Origin: Oscillospiraceae bacterium
Lineage (GTDB): Bacteria > Bacillota > Clostridia > Oscillospirales > Ruminococcaceae
Direction of reading: 5' to 3'
Assembly (NCBI GenBank): GCA_012729855.1
Contig: JAAYCI010000052.1
Location: 1 to 51,557 of the forward strand
DNA: 51,557 nucleotides
The notes below the pieces were generated by a model, which worked only from the letters and a program-made list of their open reading frames with translations, was not told where the DNA came from and did not search any database. The position numbers were made by a program, and so were the translations under genes. This document shows, piece after piece, positions 25,619 through 32,735 of this stretch; position 1 is the stretch's first letter, and the number at the start of each line of letters is the position of its first letter.

Positions 25619-25653
25619 AGAAAAGCCGGTGAACCGCCTTGCAGTTCGCCCGG
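25619..25653 (-). promoter_or_regulatory. Attenuator-like hairpin in the S10 operon leader
   Basis: On the minus strand the GC-rich stem CCGGGCGAACTGC/GCGGTTCACCGG (25626-25653) is followed by CTTTTCT. It lies about 90 bp before the rpsJ start, within the long leader. It could be a leaky terminator regulated by an r-protein or by NusG/NusE; no antiterminator partner was identified. Confidence 0.5.
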
Positions 25654-25885
25654 ACACACCTCATGGCAAATTGCTTCGCGTGAAGCGCGGACAGTGGTTC
25701 GCCCTGTTTGAAGGGAGAACATAACCCTTTGCCGTCAGTATTCTTCGCCCGGTTCTTTGACCTGACATACTCTGCGGAAAAACCAGTGCCCTTGTACTGC
25801 GCACAGCACTTCGAGCCCTGCAACCTCCCGCTTCATCGCACATCGCACCCTGCGCGTTACACAGGGCATTTGCAGTCGCTTGGTT

Positions 25886-25914
25886 ATTTTAACAGAAAGC
25901 CCCTTCAAATGCAA
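25886..25914 (-). promoter_or_regulatory. Promoter of the S10-spc-alpha operon
   Basis: On the minus strand, TTGCAT (25909-25914), a 17-bp spacer and TAAAAT (25886-25891), set in AT-rich DNA. No comparably good promoter was seen between here and rpsJ. It predicts a leader of about 340 nt. Confidence 0.75.
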
Positions 25915-25987
25915 GCATTTTTTACAGCCGGTTTATGCCAGCAAAAACCTCCTGTAACTCGCCACACAAAATGAAAAAAATGTGCAC

Positions 25988-26046
25988 ACAAAATAAAAAA
26001 ACCAGACGACCTTCAAAGCGATTTTAAAACTGCTTCAAAGGTCGTC
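25988..26046 (-). terminator. Terminator at the S10-proximal end of the prophage remnant
   Basis: The stem GACGACCTT/AAGGTCGTC (26005-26046, with inner pairing) is followed on the minus strand by TGGTTTTTTTATTTTG; the plus strand also has ATTTTTG. It shields the S10 promoter from phage transcription. Confidence 0.82.
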
Positions 26047-26080
26047 ATTTTTGAATAATCTTGCAGAAACTTTTCAAACG

Positions 26081-26105
26081 AAAGCCCTCCTAAGCAGAGG
26101 GCTTT
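26081..26105 (-). terminator. Hairpin overlapping the XRE gene stop
   Basis: Stem AAAGCCCTC/GAGGGCTTT with loop CTAAGCA. The stop codon of the 26090-26356 gene is in the loop. On the minus strand it is followed by CGTTTGAAAAG, a weak U-tract; with the next hairpin it would make a tandem terminator. Confidence 0.6.
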
Positions 26106-26356
26106 CTTCGTCCATGCGGCTCCAGAATCAGGTCGTCGCCGGTGCGCTTCATGGTGTTTGGCTTGCGCTCCAGCAACTCCTCCATCGTGCAGCCGATGGC
26201 CTCGCAAATACGGTCGAGGTGGTCCAGGCTCACACGTTCCGCGGTGCCGTGGTATAGGTCGTTGATTGTGTTCGGCCGTATGCCTGTGATCCTGGCCAGC
26301 TCCGCCTGTGGCATTTTGCGCTCGCCCAGCAGCCGAGACAGGTGCACATAGATCAT
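26090..26356 (-). CDS. XRE-family regulator (prophage)
   Basis: An 88-residue protein with a Cro/C1 helix-turn-helix (MPQAELARITGIRPNTINDL), then AERVSLDHLDRICEAIGCTM, the usual layout of short phage and conjugative-element regulators. ATG 26356 has GGAG eight bases upstream. It is the last gene of the minus-strand group with Dam and Dcm, and probably controls methylase or phage expression. Confidence 0.85.
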   Translation of the reverse strand: MIYVHLSRLLGERKMPQAELARITGIRPNTINDLYHGTAERVSLDHLDRICEAIGCTMEELLERKPNTMKRTGDDLILEPHGRRKPSA

Positions 26357-26430
26357 AGAACCATCTCCCTTCCGTAGGATGGTTCCATGGTAACGCAGGC
26401 CGCTATTTTTCCGCATGGTTTTGTTGGTTT

Positions 26431-27228
26431 CTATCGAATACCGTTAGGCATAGGCGGTGCGTAATTGGTTATCAGCAACTCCCTGTATACACTAGTCGCG
26501 TTCGGCCCGTAAGAAAGGTTATTTGCCCTCCGAACACCTTCCACATGGCACCAGTCATACAGCTGGCGGATCTCAGGGGCATCATTGTAAGACAAAATGA
26601 ATTTCCCCTTTATACCTTTTAAAGAGCGGCACAGCCTCAGATGGTCTTCCCGGCTGAAGCCCTCGTAATAACCCTCCGTCTTGAAATAAGGCGGGTCCAG
26701 GTAGAACAGTGCCCCGGGCTTGTTGTAGCAATTGATGACCGGCTCAAAGTCCCGGTTGTCAATAACCACATCCTGCAGGCGCCGCTGTATCTCCGGCAGG
26801 CGGTCGATATTATGCCGTAGCGCCGGTTTTGGCATGGTGGACACCGTGGTGCGCTTGGCCCCAAAGCTGGCCCGTATGACGTAATAGTACCGCGCTGCCC
26901 GCTGTATGTCGGTAAGCCCCGGCATGGCCAGCTGCGCCAGACAAGTGGCAAACAGCTCCCGCGATAGTGGCGGTATCTGCTCGCCGCCCAGGCGCATTTC
27001 CCGTTGCAGCTCTTCCGGGTGGTGCTGCACGCAGCGGTACAGGTTGATAAGATCGCCGTCCCGATCGTTGAACACCTCCACCGGCGCATGCCGGTCACGC
27101 GAGAAAAGAAGCCAACCAGCCCCGCCGAATACCTCGATGTAGTGGCTGGGCGTCTCTGTAGGAAAAGCCTTCAAAATCGTTTCACGAAGCTGCATTTTAC
27201 CGCCGATCCAGTTGATGAAGCTATTCAT
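26431..27228 (-). CDS. Dam-type adenine-specific DNA methyltransferase (phage orphan)
   Basis: A 265-residue N6-adenine methyltransferase of the D12/Dam class. The SAM-binding start NWIGGK (6-11) and IEVFGGAGWLLF precede the catalytic DPPY (178-181, in LFYLDPPYFKTEGYYEGF). ATG 27228 fits the family and has GGAAGG upstream. There is no restriction enzyme nearby, so it is an orphan that may protect phage DNA or mark it for regulation. The target sequence cannot be read from the protein. Confidence 0.9.
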   Translation of the reverse strand: MNSFINWIGGKMQLRETILKAFPTETPSHYIEVFGGAGWLLFSRDRHAPVEVFNDRDGDLINLYRCVQHHPEELQREMRLGGEQIPPLSRELFATCLAQLAMPGLTDIQRAARYYYVIRASFGAKRTTVSTMPKPALRHNIDRLPEIQRRLQDVVIDNRDFEPVINCYNKPGALFYLDPPYFKTEGYYEGFSREDHLRLCRSLKGIKGKFILSYNDAPEIRQLYDWCHVEGVRRANNLSYGPNATSVYRELLITNYAPPMPNGIR

Positions 27229-27331
27229 GGGCAAGTCCCTTCCTGCCTTGCCACAGCGGCAAAGCATGCTTTTGTTAGGTTACAGCGTATCCCGATAGAT
27301 GTAAGCTAAAAAAAGAATGCTTTGTTGTGTT

Positions 27332-28126
27332 TTAGATGGTCATGTTCTCAATGTCTGCGATGGCTTGAAAGATGGGGTAAAACTGCGCCGGCACCACCGC
27401 GTTCCCTAGTGCTGCAATGCGGTCCAGTTGGTTGGGAAGCCCATCAGCCACTCGACAAACACCGGGTTCAGCAGGCCAGGTGTCTTGACGGCCATCTCCT
27501 GCGGTATCGGCCCATGGAAGTGCTTGTCCGGCCACTCTTTTCCAGCCTGGGCCAGCGTATAGCCGCGTTTCCCGCCAGGCTTGCGGATAGTTGACAACAG
27601 CTTCCCGGTGAAGGTGTCCGACGCTGCCGGCGTGGGCCAGGATGGCGGTACGGTCTCGCCTGTGCGGGGCATCGACGGCATAAGCCGGAAAAAGCAGCGC
27701 CCCTGTGGTGTAACCTTCGGCTTCCAGGTCAGAAAGCACCTGGTCGAGTGCCATATTGACGATACCAGCAACGTTCTCACCAAGTACCCAAGTGGGCCGG
27801 ATGTCTCGAATAACGCGCAGCATTTCCGGCCAGAGGTAACGGTCATCTGCCTGGCCGCGGCGCTTCCCGGCCTGGCTGAAGGGTTGGCAGGGGAAGCCCC
27901 CGCTGATGATTGTGACGGTCTTTTGTCCTGTCTTGGCATAAAAGTCCTCCTGTGTCAGTGTTCGGATGTCCCGCCATTTGGGGACGTCCGGCCAGTGTTT
28001 TGTGAGGATGCTGTGCGGGTAATCGGCCCATTCACATTGCCCGGCCGTGCGGAATCCGGCACGCTCGGCGGCAAGGTCGAGGCCACCCACACCCGAGAAT
28101 AGGGACAGGTGCGTCAGTTCTTTCAT
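27332..28126 (-). CDS. C5-cytosine DNA methyltransferase (phage orphan)
   Basis: A 264-residue enzyme with motif I LFSGVGGLDLA (9-19), motif IV GGFPCQPFSQAG with catalytic Cys 80, motif VI ENVAG, motif VIII APHRRDR and the C-terminal DGLPNQLDRIAALGNAVVP motifs IX/X. The target-recognition region is very short, as in phage enzymes of this type. A +1 reading frame across the C-terminal half (27406 to about 27798) also encodes recognisable phage methyltransferase motifs; see findings. No endonuclease is adjacent. Confidence 0.9.
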   Translation of the reverse strand: MKELTHLSLFSGVGGLDLAAERAGFRTAGQCEWADYPHSILTKHWPDVPKWRDIRTLTQEDFYAKTGQKTVTIISGGFPCQPFSQAGKRRGQADDRYLWPEMLRVIRDIRPTWVLGENVAGIVNMALDQVLSDLEAEGYTTGALLFPAYAVDAPHRRDRTAILAHAGSVGHLHREAVVNYPQAWRETRLYAGPGWKRVAGQALPWADTAGDGRQDTWPAEPGVCRVADGLPNQLDRIAALGNAVVPAQFYPIFQAIADIENMTI

Positions 28127-28188
28127 TCAATTGTCCTTTCATCTACCACATCCTTTCCTTTTGTTTTGTTTGTTTTTTTATCTATACG

Positions 28189-28218
28189 AAGCGGCCCGGC
28201 CCATCGGTCGGGCCGCTT
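28189..28218. other. GC-rich hairpin upstream of the C5-methyltransferase gene
   Basis: Stem AAGCGGCCCG/CGGGCCGCTT with a 10-nt loop. Neither strand has a U-tract downstream, so it is not a typical terminator. An oligo-T stretch lies before it on the plus strand. Confidence 0.55.
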
Positions 28219-28254
28219 GTATACACTACATGATGTTCTCTGTTTCAGCAGCCT

Positions 28255-28434
28255 TCAGGCTGTCTTGTCGGGCGGCTTTTCGTATAGTTTCATCTCGCTC
28301 ACCTCCAGGTATCCGCCGCCATTGCGCAGGCGACCTATCAGGTCGCTGACATAGTTGGTGCCGCGGGAAATGAAAATGCCGGTGAAGATGGTGCCCAGCA
28401 CCGGGATCGAGACGCCCAGCATGGCGGCCATCAA
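28255..28434 (-). pseudogene. 3' remnant of a small phage membrane protein
   Basis: The frame reads MAAMLGVSIPVLGTIFTGIF, then ISRGTNYVSDLIGRLRN and a short tail to a stop at 28255. It has one membrane segment followed by an amphipathic part, as in small holin-like or tail-associated phage proteins. No ribosome site precedes it, and the sequence changes character near 28435, where a plus-strand remnant starts. It is therefore probably truncated at its 5' end. The family was not recognised. Confidence 0.5.
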
Positions 28435-28594
28435 CATCACCGCCCAGCGCGACTACCTAGCCGGCAGGGGTGGCAAGGTGATAAACGACTACGACAGCAA
28501 GCAGGCCTTTGTGGCAGCCCTGAACACCTACCACCGGCTGCTGGAGGGCGACGTGCTGGATGCCAGCTTCGAAAACCTGGCGCGCACGTCGTCC
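28430..28594 (+). pseudogene. Internal fragment of an unidentified phage gene
   Basis: Only the plus strand gives a natural-looking protein here: ITAQRDYLAGRGGKVINDYD, then SKQAFVAALNTYHRLLEGDV, DASFENLART. It has no start and loses coding character at 28595, where the minus-strand transposase begins. It appears to be a piece of a phage gene trapped between two deletion or inversion junctions. Confidence 0.5.
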
Positions 28595-29407
28595 ATGTAC
28601 ATGTCCATCCTCGGTCTGCGACTGGATATCGAAGGTGTGGTTGTCGGCCACCCACCAGTCGTTGCTCTCCATGTCCTCGTAGGTGCGGCGCACATACAGG
28701 CTGCTGCGGTCGTAGTACGCCTTGGCGCCCTCGCGGCCGTACACCCGCACCGGCTCGGCCAGCTCCAGCGCGTGGCGCCGGAAGGTGCTGTAGCTGGGAA
28801 TGCTGGCCACCAGCTCCGGAGCGCATTCCTGTGCCCACAGCCGGGTGTACTCAATGCACCGCGCTATCGGGTGCTGGGCCTCGTCCAGGTAGTAGGTCAA
28901 AAACGCCTGCCATATCTGGTCGGGCATGTCCGTCTGCCCCTTGCGCCATTTGCCGCGCTTGTCCAGCAGGCCGTCCAGGTCGCCATCCCGCCAGGCACGC
29001 AGCTTGCGGTACAAAATCGCTTCCGAGATAGCGGTGTCCGGATGCTCCAGGCCAAACCACAGCACAAACTTGCGGTCTACCTCGGCCTTGGACTTCACGC
29101 CCGGCTGGTTGCGGCAGCTTTGCCACCGCTCCAACGTGTCGATCCACAGGTCGATTTCCTCGCGTTCGGCGGCGGTGAACTGCTCCAGCGGCCGGCTTTG
29201 CTTTGGTGTCTGTCCCGGGGCGGGCGCCTGCTGTTTCTGCCAGCGGGCCTGCAGCCGCGGCTCCAGAGCGTCCAAGGGCACCAGGTATTTCTTCCTGTTG
29301 CGGTCGTTTATGGTGGTCTCGCTCGGCAATTTGCCGTCAATGATCTGCTGGCGCACGGCGCGCTCCTGGCAGCCTCTCAGCTGGGCCACCTCCTGGACGC
29401 TCAGCAT
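28595..29407 (-). pseudogene. Mu-like (MuA) transposase, truncated in the DDE domain
   Basis: The N-terminal HTH (MLSVQEVAQLRGCQERAVRQ) and linker domains of a MuA/TnsB-type transposase are intact: AAEREEIDLWIDTLERWQSC, then ASIPSYSTFRRHALELAEPV. The catalytic core begins normally with DWWVADNHTFDIQSQTEDG, where the Asp of VADNH is the first DDE residue. The sequence breaks two or three residues after EDGHVH at 28595. The second Asp, the Glu and the MuB-binding tail are missing, so it should be inactive. ATG 29407 is the likely start; GTG codons just before it are possible. Confidence 0.85.
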
Positions 29408-29501
29408 CACCACGCACTCACCACCTTTGTCGTTGTTTTGGCCTGCCTCATTCAGCTGCAGGGGGCCAGTCTCTGCAAGACGGGGCGCCGCCCCGTTTCG
29501 G

Positions 29502-30029
29502 CTAGTCTTCCAGGTTGTAGCTGTCAATGAACTCCACCGCCTCGGCCAGGCTGCCGGCATCCCACTCCGAGGTGTGGTAGTCCTTCAGGTATTCGAGATC
29601 CGGAAAGCCCGCGTTGTCCCATTCGTCGCTGGGCAGATAGCAAAGGATCTCACCGTCCATTTCGTCGTAGGGCTGCACGATCATCCATCCCATGTAAAAG
29701 CCGACGCGGTGGGTTTCGTACACCTCGGTGAAGTTGATCAGGGCCTCGGGGTCTTTGCCGGCCGCCTGGACCTTTGCCTCCGGGGTTTCCCAAAACCAGG
29801 GGAAGCAGCGCTCCACAAACTCCAGCTCGGCGCTCTGCAGGCTCACACGGTAGCTGCCCATATATGGGTCGCCGTCGCCGTCCAGCGACCACACCACGAA
29901 CGGCTCCGGCGCCTTGGCGTTCAGGCTTTTGGCCAGCACGTGCCGGTTTTGGTAGTTCGCCAGTATCTGATAGCCGTCAATGATCACGGTACCCACAGGC
30001 GGCGTCATGCCATTGATGTTCCTTGCCAT
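29502..30029 (-). CDS. Hypothetical phage protein, 175 residues
   Basis: An acidic soluble protein (MARNINGMTPPVGTVIIDGY, then RVSLQSAELEFVERCFPWFW, ending AVEFIDSYNLED), rich in Trp, Tyr, Asp and Glu. A GGAG stands before the ATG. It is between the transposase and a 65-residue ORF on the same strand, so it belongs to the phage early operon. The family is not recognised. Confidence 0.75.
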   Translation of the reverse strand: MARNINGMTPPVGTVIIDGYQILANYQNRHVLAKSLNAKAPEPFVVWSLDGDGDPYMGSYRVSLQSAELEFVERCFPWFWETPEAKVQAAGKDPEALINFTEVYETHRVGFYMGWMIVQPYDEMDGEILCYLPSDEWDNAGFPDLEYLKDYHTSEWDAGSLAEAVEFIDSYNLED

Positions 30030-30044
30030 AGTTTCAGGCTCCTT

Positions 30045-30242
30045 TCAGCTCTGTTTGTTCAGCCCGGCCGACAGCATCACGCCGATAAGGTACAGCGTGT
30101 CCTCTTTGTGGATGCCCGCCTCGGTGAAACTGTCGATCAGCTCCTTCAGCATTTTAGCTGCCATAGCCATCTGCAATGGCGAAGCTTTACCACCAGCCTG
30201 CCACATCGAAAGCACCTTGCCGATGTCCTGGTTCTCTGCCAT
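30045..30242 (-). CDS. Hypothetical phage protein, 65 residues
   Basis: A small, mostly helical protein (MAENQDIGKVLSMWQAGGKA, then AMAAKMLKELIDSFTEAGIH). GGAAAGGAG lies before the ATG and 15 bp separate it from the next gene. The function is unknown. Confidence 0.72.
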   Translation of the reverse strand: MAENQDIGKVLSMWQAGGKASPLQMAMAAKMLKELIDSFTEAGIHKEDTLYLIGVMLSAGLNKQS

Positions 30243-30338
30243 GCAATCACTCCTTTCCGGCCTGCCTCGCTCAGCTGCGGGAGGCCACTTCTGTGGACAG
30301 CATTATGGTATACTTAGCAAAAAAGGGGGTAAGTTTTG

Positions 30339-30584
30339 ATGGATATAGGTTTGTTTGATATTGGCAACTCTGCCACTCACTTTGCCGAGACTATTCTGCT
30401 GGGTGGAACCTTGACCGAAGCCATGATACAAAAGAATACTGTTGCTTTTTCGATGGAGAACCGGACATATGTTGTGAGTCTGATAATGGGGGCGGTGAGT
30501 GCCTACCACGATTCGCTTCGCCGCTGCCTGCTTGAAAAGGGCATTGACATTGGGGACTTTGAGGGTTCGGAATCGAGCGAGTAG
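30339..30584 (+). CDS. Small plus-strand protein antisense to an XRE gene
   Basis: An 81-residue protein (MDIGLFDIGNSATHFAETIL, then ENRTYVVSLIMGAVSAYHDS and CLLEKGIDIGDFEG). ATG 30339 has GGGGGT eight bases upstream and an extended -10 (TGG-TATACT, 30306-30314). It runs opposite to the early operon and covers the last third of the XRE frame at 30391-30960. Its composition is more protein-like than the antisense end. The function is unknown. Confidence 0.55.
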   Translation: MDIGLFDIGNSATHFAETILLGGTLTEAMIQKNTVAFSMENRTYVVSLIMGAVSAYHDSLRRCLLEKGIDIGDFEGSESSE

Positions 30585-30960
30585 TGTTCATCTGCCGTAC
30601 AGCGGCGACAGCCTTGTTTATCTGTGCCTGGGTAACGGTGTAACCCAGGCTGTAGTTCTGCACCGGCACGGCGGGGTGCCGTTCTGATACAAAGTGGATG
30701 TCCAGCGGTTTGTGCTCCGGCAACGGCGGCAGCTCCAGCGGGGCCGGTATGTCCTCCAGGCCAAAAATGCAGGCACCGCTCACACCAAAGAACTGTTCCA
30801 GTTTGACCAGGGCGCGGCCGGCTGGTTCTCTTTTTCCGTTTTCATACATGCGTATTGCTTCCATGCTTAGCCCAACTGCATCACCTAACTGCTGTTGCGT
30901 CAGGCAGCAATTCTTGCGCAGAGTCTGGATTCGTTTTGCTACAAGGGGTTTGTCTTTCAT
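30391..30960 (-). CDS. XRE-family regulator with doubtful C-terminal end
   Basis: The N-terminal 70 residues are a clear HTH (QTLRKNCCLTQQQLGDAVGL, SMEAIRMYENGKREP). A middle segment follows (LPEHKPLDIHFVSERHPAVP, then LGYTVTQAQINKAVAAVRQM). After about residue 125 the sequence becomes Ser/Pro/Gln-rich and is antisense to the plus-strand gene at 30339-30584. The natural C-terminus may have been lost or shifted. The start overlaps the previous gene's stop (ATGA). Confidence 0.7.
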   Translation of the reverse strand: MKDKPLVAKRIQTLRKNCCLTQQQLGDAVGLSMEAIRMYENGKREPAGRALVKLEQFFGVSGACIFGLEDIPAPLELPPLPEHKPLDIHFVSERHPAVPVQNYSLGYTVTQAQINKAVAAVRQMNTTRSIPNPQSPQCQCPFQAGSGEANRGRHSPPPLSDSQHMSGSPSKKQQYSFVSWLRSRFHPAE

Positions 30961-31172
30961 CTAATAACCTCCTCAAAGATGTCTTCCACTTTACAGTGCA
31001 AAGCGTCTGCAATTTCCTTTGCGCGCAGGTGGTGCGTACTTTTTGAAACTTCTGCTTCTATCCGATAAATCGCACTGCTTCCCAGCTTTGCTTTGCGTGA
31101 CAACTGATGCTGAGACAATGCGGCTTCCTCACGTCTACGAACTATTTCCTTTACCTTGGGTTTAAGATACAT
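30957..31172 (-). CDS. Cro-like XRE regulator, first gene of the phage early operon
   Basis: A 71-residue protein with an N-terminal HTH (EEAALSQHQLSRKAKLGSSA, IYRIEAEVS). AAAGGAGGTG lies before the ATG. It is transcribed from the strong promoter at 31218-31246, divergent from the repressor gene at 31327. By position and size it is the Cro/Ner counterpart of the switch. Confidence 0.85.
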   Translation of the reverse strand: MYLKPKVKEIVRRREEAALSQHQLSRKAKLGSSAIYRIEAEVSKSTHHLRAKEIADALHCKVEDIFEEVIR

Positions 31173-31193
31173 CGTGCCACCTCCTTTGACATT

Positions 31194-31205
31194 GTTCTAA
31201 TGAAC
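31194..31205. promoter_or_regulatory. Operator OL of the phage switch
   Basis: GTTCTAATGAAC, within TTGTTC-TAAT-GAACAA. It has the same GTTC-N4-GAAC form as the site at 31269-31280. It lies just downstream of the -10 of the early promoter, where a bound repressor would block transcription. Confidence 0.75.
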
Positions 31206-31217
31206 AACTTCAAGACT

Positions 31218-31246
31218 ATTATAAGCATTTCAAATGGACAAGTCAA
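31218..31246 (-). promoter_or_regulatory. Early (lytic) promoter of the prophage
   Basis: On the minus strand, TTGACT (31241-31246), a 17-bp spacer and TATAAT (31218-31223), about 45 bp before the Cro-like gene. It is close to consensus. Confidence 0.82.
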
Positions 31247-31266
31247 CTGTAAAAGCAAAAATATTG

Positions 31267-31295
31267 TTGTTCAATTGAACTATGCGTGATATACT
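31267..31295 (+). promoter_or_regulatory. Repressor promoter of the prophage
   Basis: TTGTTC (31267-31272), a 17-bp spacer and TATACT (31290-31295), about 32 bp before the repressor ATG. The -35 region overlaps the operator at 31269-31280, suggesting autoregulation. Confidence 0.75.
31269..31280. promoter_or_regulatory. Operator OR of the phage switch
   Basis: GTTCAATTGAAC, a perfect 12-bp palindrome of the form GTTC-N4-GAAC. It overlaps the -35 and spacer of the repressor promoter, 75 bp from the sister site. Confidence 0.78.
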
Positions 31296-31326
31296 TTACC
31301 CATCTCGCACAGTGGGAGGTGGCCTA

Positions 31327-32043
31327 ATGTCTCTTGCGAGTCAACTGCGGCTTTTAAGAAAAGAGCGCAATGTCACACAAAAAGAACTATCGCGTGAGAC
31401 TGGGATACCACTTCAGTCTATAATCAATTATGAGAATGATCGGCGGGAACCAAATTCCAAGGCTATGGCTGCCTTGGAACGCTTTTTTGGCGTCAGCGGG
31501 GAATATCTGCGTGGAGAAGTGAACCGCGACGATTTTCTGCGCAAAAGCGAACTGGTGGACGGCAGCCTGGACGACCTGGTGGACAGGTTTGTCGCTTTCC
31601 AGGGCGAGTTTCGTATCGCCAACCAGGACAAGCAGCTGGACGGCACTGCCGCGCTGGAAGCAGCTCTGGAATACGTCACTGCCCAGCTGGCCCTCGGCTC
31701 CGCGGCGGATACCTCCCTGCAATCCTTCAGCACCTTCATGCAAACCTTCGCCGGACTGGCGCCCGCGCAGGCGGCAGCAGTGGTGCGTACCGTACAGGCC
31801 GTGCTGGCCCAGGGCGATAAACCCACCGAAGATGAACTGATACAAAAATACCGCCAGCTCGACCAGCGTGGCCGAGTGGCGGTAATGGACAATTTGCGGC
31901 GCGAATATGACTACCTCTACAAGCCGGTGGAGGTGCCCTATGTGGCGTTCGGCGGCGGCAAGCAGACAATGGTCACCACCCAGGCCGAAGAGGACGAGAT
32001 GGAACAGCGCCTGAAGGACACCGCCCCGCCCACAGACCTATAG
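31327..32043 (+). CDS. Prophage repressor, XRE family
   Basis: A 238-residue protein. The N-terminal HTH (about 5-60) reads LRLLRKERNVTQKELSRETG then IPLQSIINYENDRREPNSKA, followed by the ERFFGVSGEYLRG linker and a longer helical C-terminal domain. It has no LexA-type Ser/Lys protease dyad that I can see. ATG 31327 has GGGAGG upstream. It is convergent with the ImmA/IrrE gene and overlaps it by six bases, so that protease is the likely antirepressor. This is the known partnership in ICEBs1 and phi105-type elements. Confidence 0.88.
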   Translation: MSLASQLRLLRKERNVTQKELSRETGIPLQSIINYENDRREPNSKAMAALERFFGVSGEYLRGEVNRDDFLRKSELVDGSLDDLVDRFVAFQGEFRIANQDKQLDGTAALEAALEYVTAQLALGSAADTSLQSFSTFMQTFAGLAPAQAAAVVRTVQAVLAQGDKPTEDELIQKYRQLDQRGRVAVMDNLRREYDYLYKPVEVPYVAFGGGKQTMVTTQAEEDEMEQRLKDTAPPTDL

Positions 32044-32679
32044 CCTCTCGCGCTCGATGAAGGGCCGGAACTGTTCATAGACCTGTTGCTCCTGCCGTGC
32101 CAGCAAAAAGCAGCTGTAGCCCCTGTTTTTCAGGAACTCCCGGTCCCTGCGGTACAGCAGCCGCATCCGCTCCATGCGGTAGGCGGCCGCTTCGCGGCTG
32201 ATATCGCACACCCTGGCCAGATGCCTGGCATCCTTCACACCCAGGCCCCACAGCACGCACGCTGGGGCCAACAAGCGCGCAGCAAACACATTCGCGGCGG
32301 TTTCCACCGGGCTTTCCGGCACACCGCCGCGCCTGAATAGCACGGGCGTCTGTATCGCTAGATCAGGCGCCCTTTCTACATGCCCTAAAATGAAGTGGCC
32401 CAGCTCATGCGCTATGGTAAACCGGCACCGCGCCGGCGTGTTCAGTGCGTTGTACAATATCACCGGCTGCCCGGCCACCAGCCGCGCGCCGCCGTCTATG
32501 GTGTTCCGGCCGGCCAGGTTCTGCCGGTGCTGCGCCGGCGCCAGCTCTTCTATCGTGCGCACCTCAATGCCCAGCGCCCGGCTCACTTCGCTCACGCGAA
32601 CAGGCAGCGCACCTATCTTCAGGTCAATCAGCAGCTTCCACACTGCATTGCGTGCGGTCTGGTAGTCTTTATAGAACAT
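32038..32679 (-). CDS. ImmA/IrrE-family metallopeptidase
   Basis: A 213-residue zinc protease with the HELGH motif (91-95, in TIAHELGHFILGH) and the downstream ligand Glu in VETAANVFAARLLAP. Members of this family cleave XRE repressors to induce mobile elements. It is convergent to the repressor rather than downstream of it in the same operon. The ribosome site is weak (GGGTGA). Inverted repeats lie before the start. Confidence 0.88.
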   Translation of the reverse strand: MFYKDYQTARNAVWKLLIDLKIGALPVRVSEVSRALGIEVRTIEELAPAQHRQNLAGRNTIDGGARLVAGQPVILYNALNTPARCRFTIAHELGHFILGHVERAPDLAIQTPVLFRRGGVPESPVETAANVFAARLLAPACVLWGLGVKDARHLARVCDISREAAAYRMERMRLLYRRDREFLKNRGYSCFLLARQEQQVYEQFRPFIERERL

Positions 32680-32690
32680 CTATTTCACCC

Positions 32691-32735
32691 GTAATATCAT
32701 ATAGTATTGGTATGATATAACTGTGATGATATTAC
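32691..32735. promoter_or_regulatory. Inverted repeat upstream of the ImmA/IrrE gene
   Basis: GTAATATCAT (32691-32700) and ATGATATTAC (32726-32735) are exact complements 25 bp apart, with a further TATGATAT between them. They lie where the promoter of the protease gene should be and are probably an operator. They do not match the GTTC-N4-GAAC sites. Confidence 0.6.

Noticed and set aside
25503-25823. 106-residue minus-strand ORF in the S10 leader
   Set aside because: It lies wholly in the structured leader, overlaps the rpsJ start in another frame and has no plausible ribosome site or domain.
26431-28126. Restriction-modification system
   Set aside because: Two methyltransferases of different chemistry lie in phage context and no endonuclease gene is adjacent, so they are treated as orphan phage methylases.
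28189-28218. Terminator upstream of the C5-methyltransferase gene
   Set aside because: Strong hairpin but no U-tract downstream on either strand.
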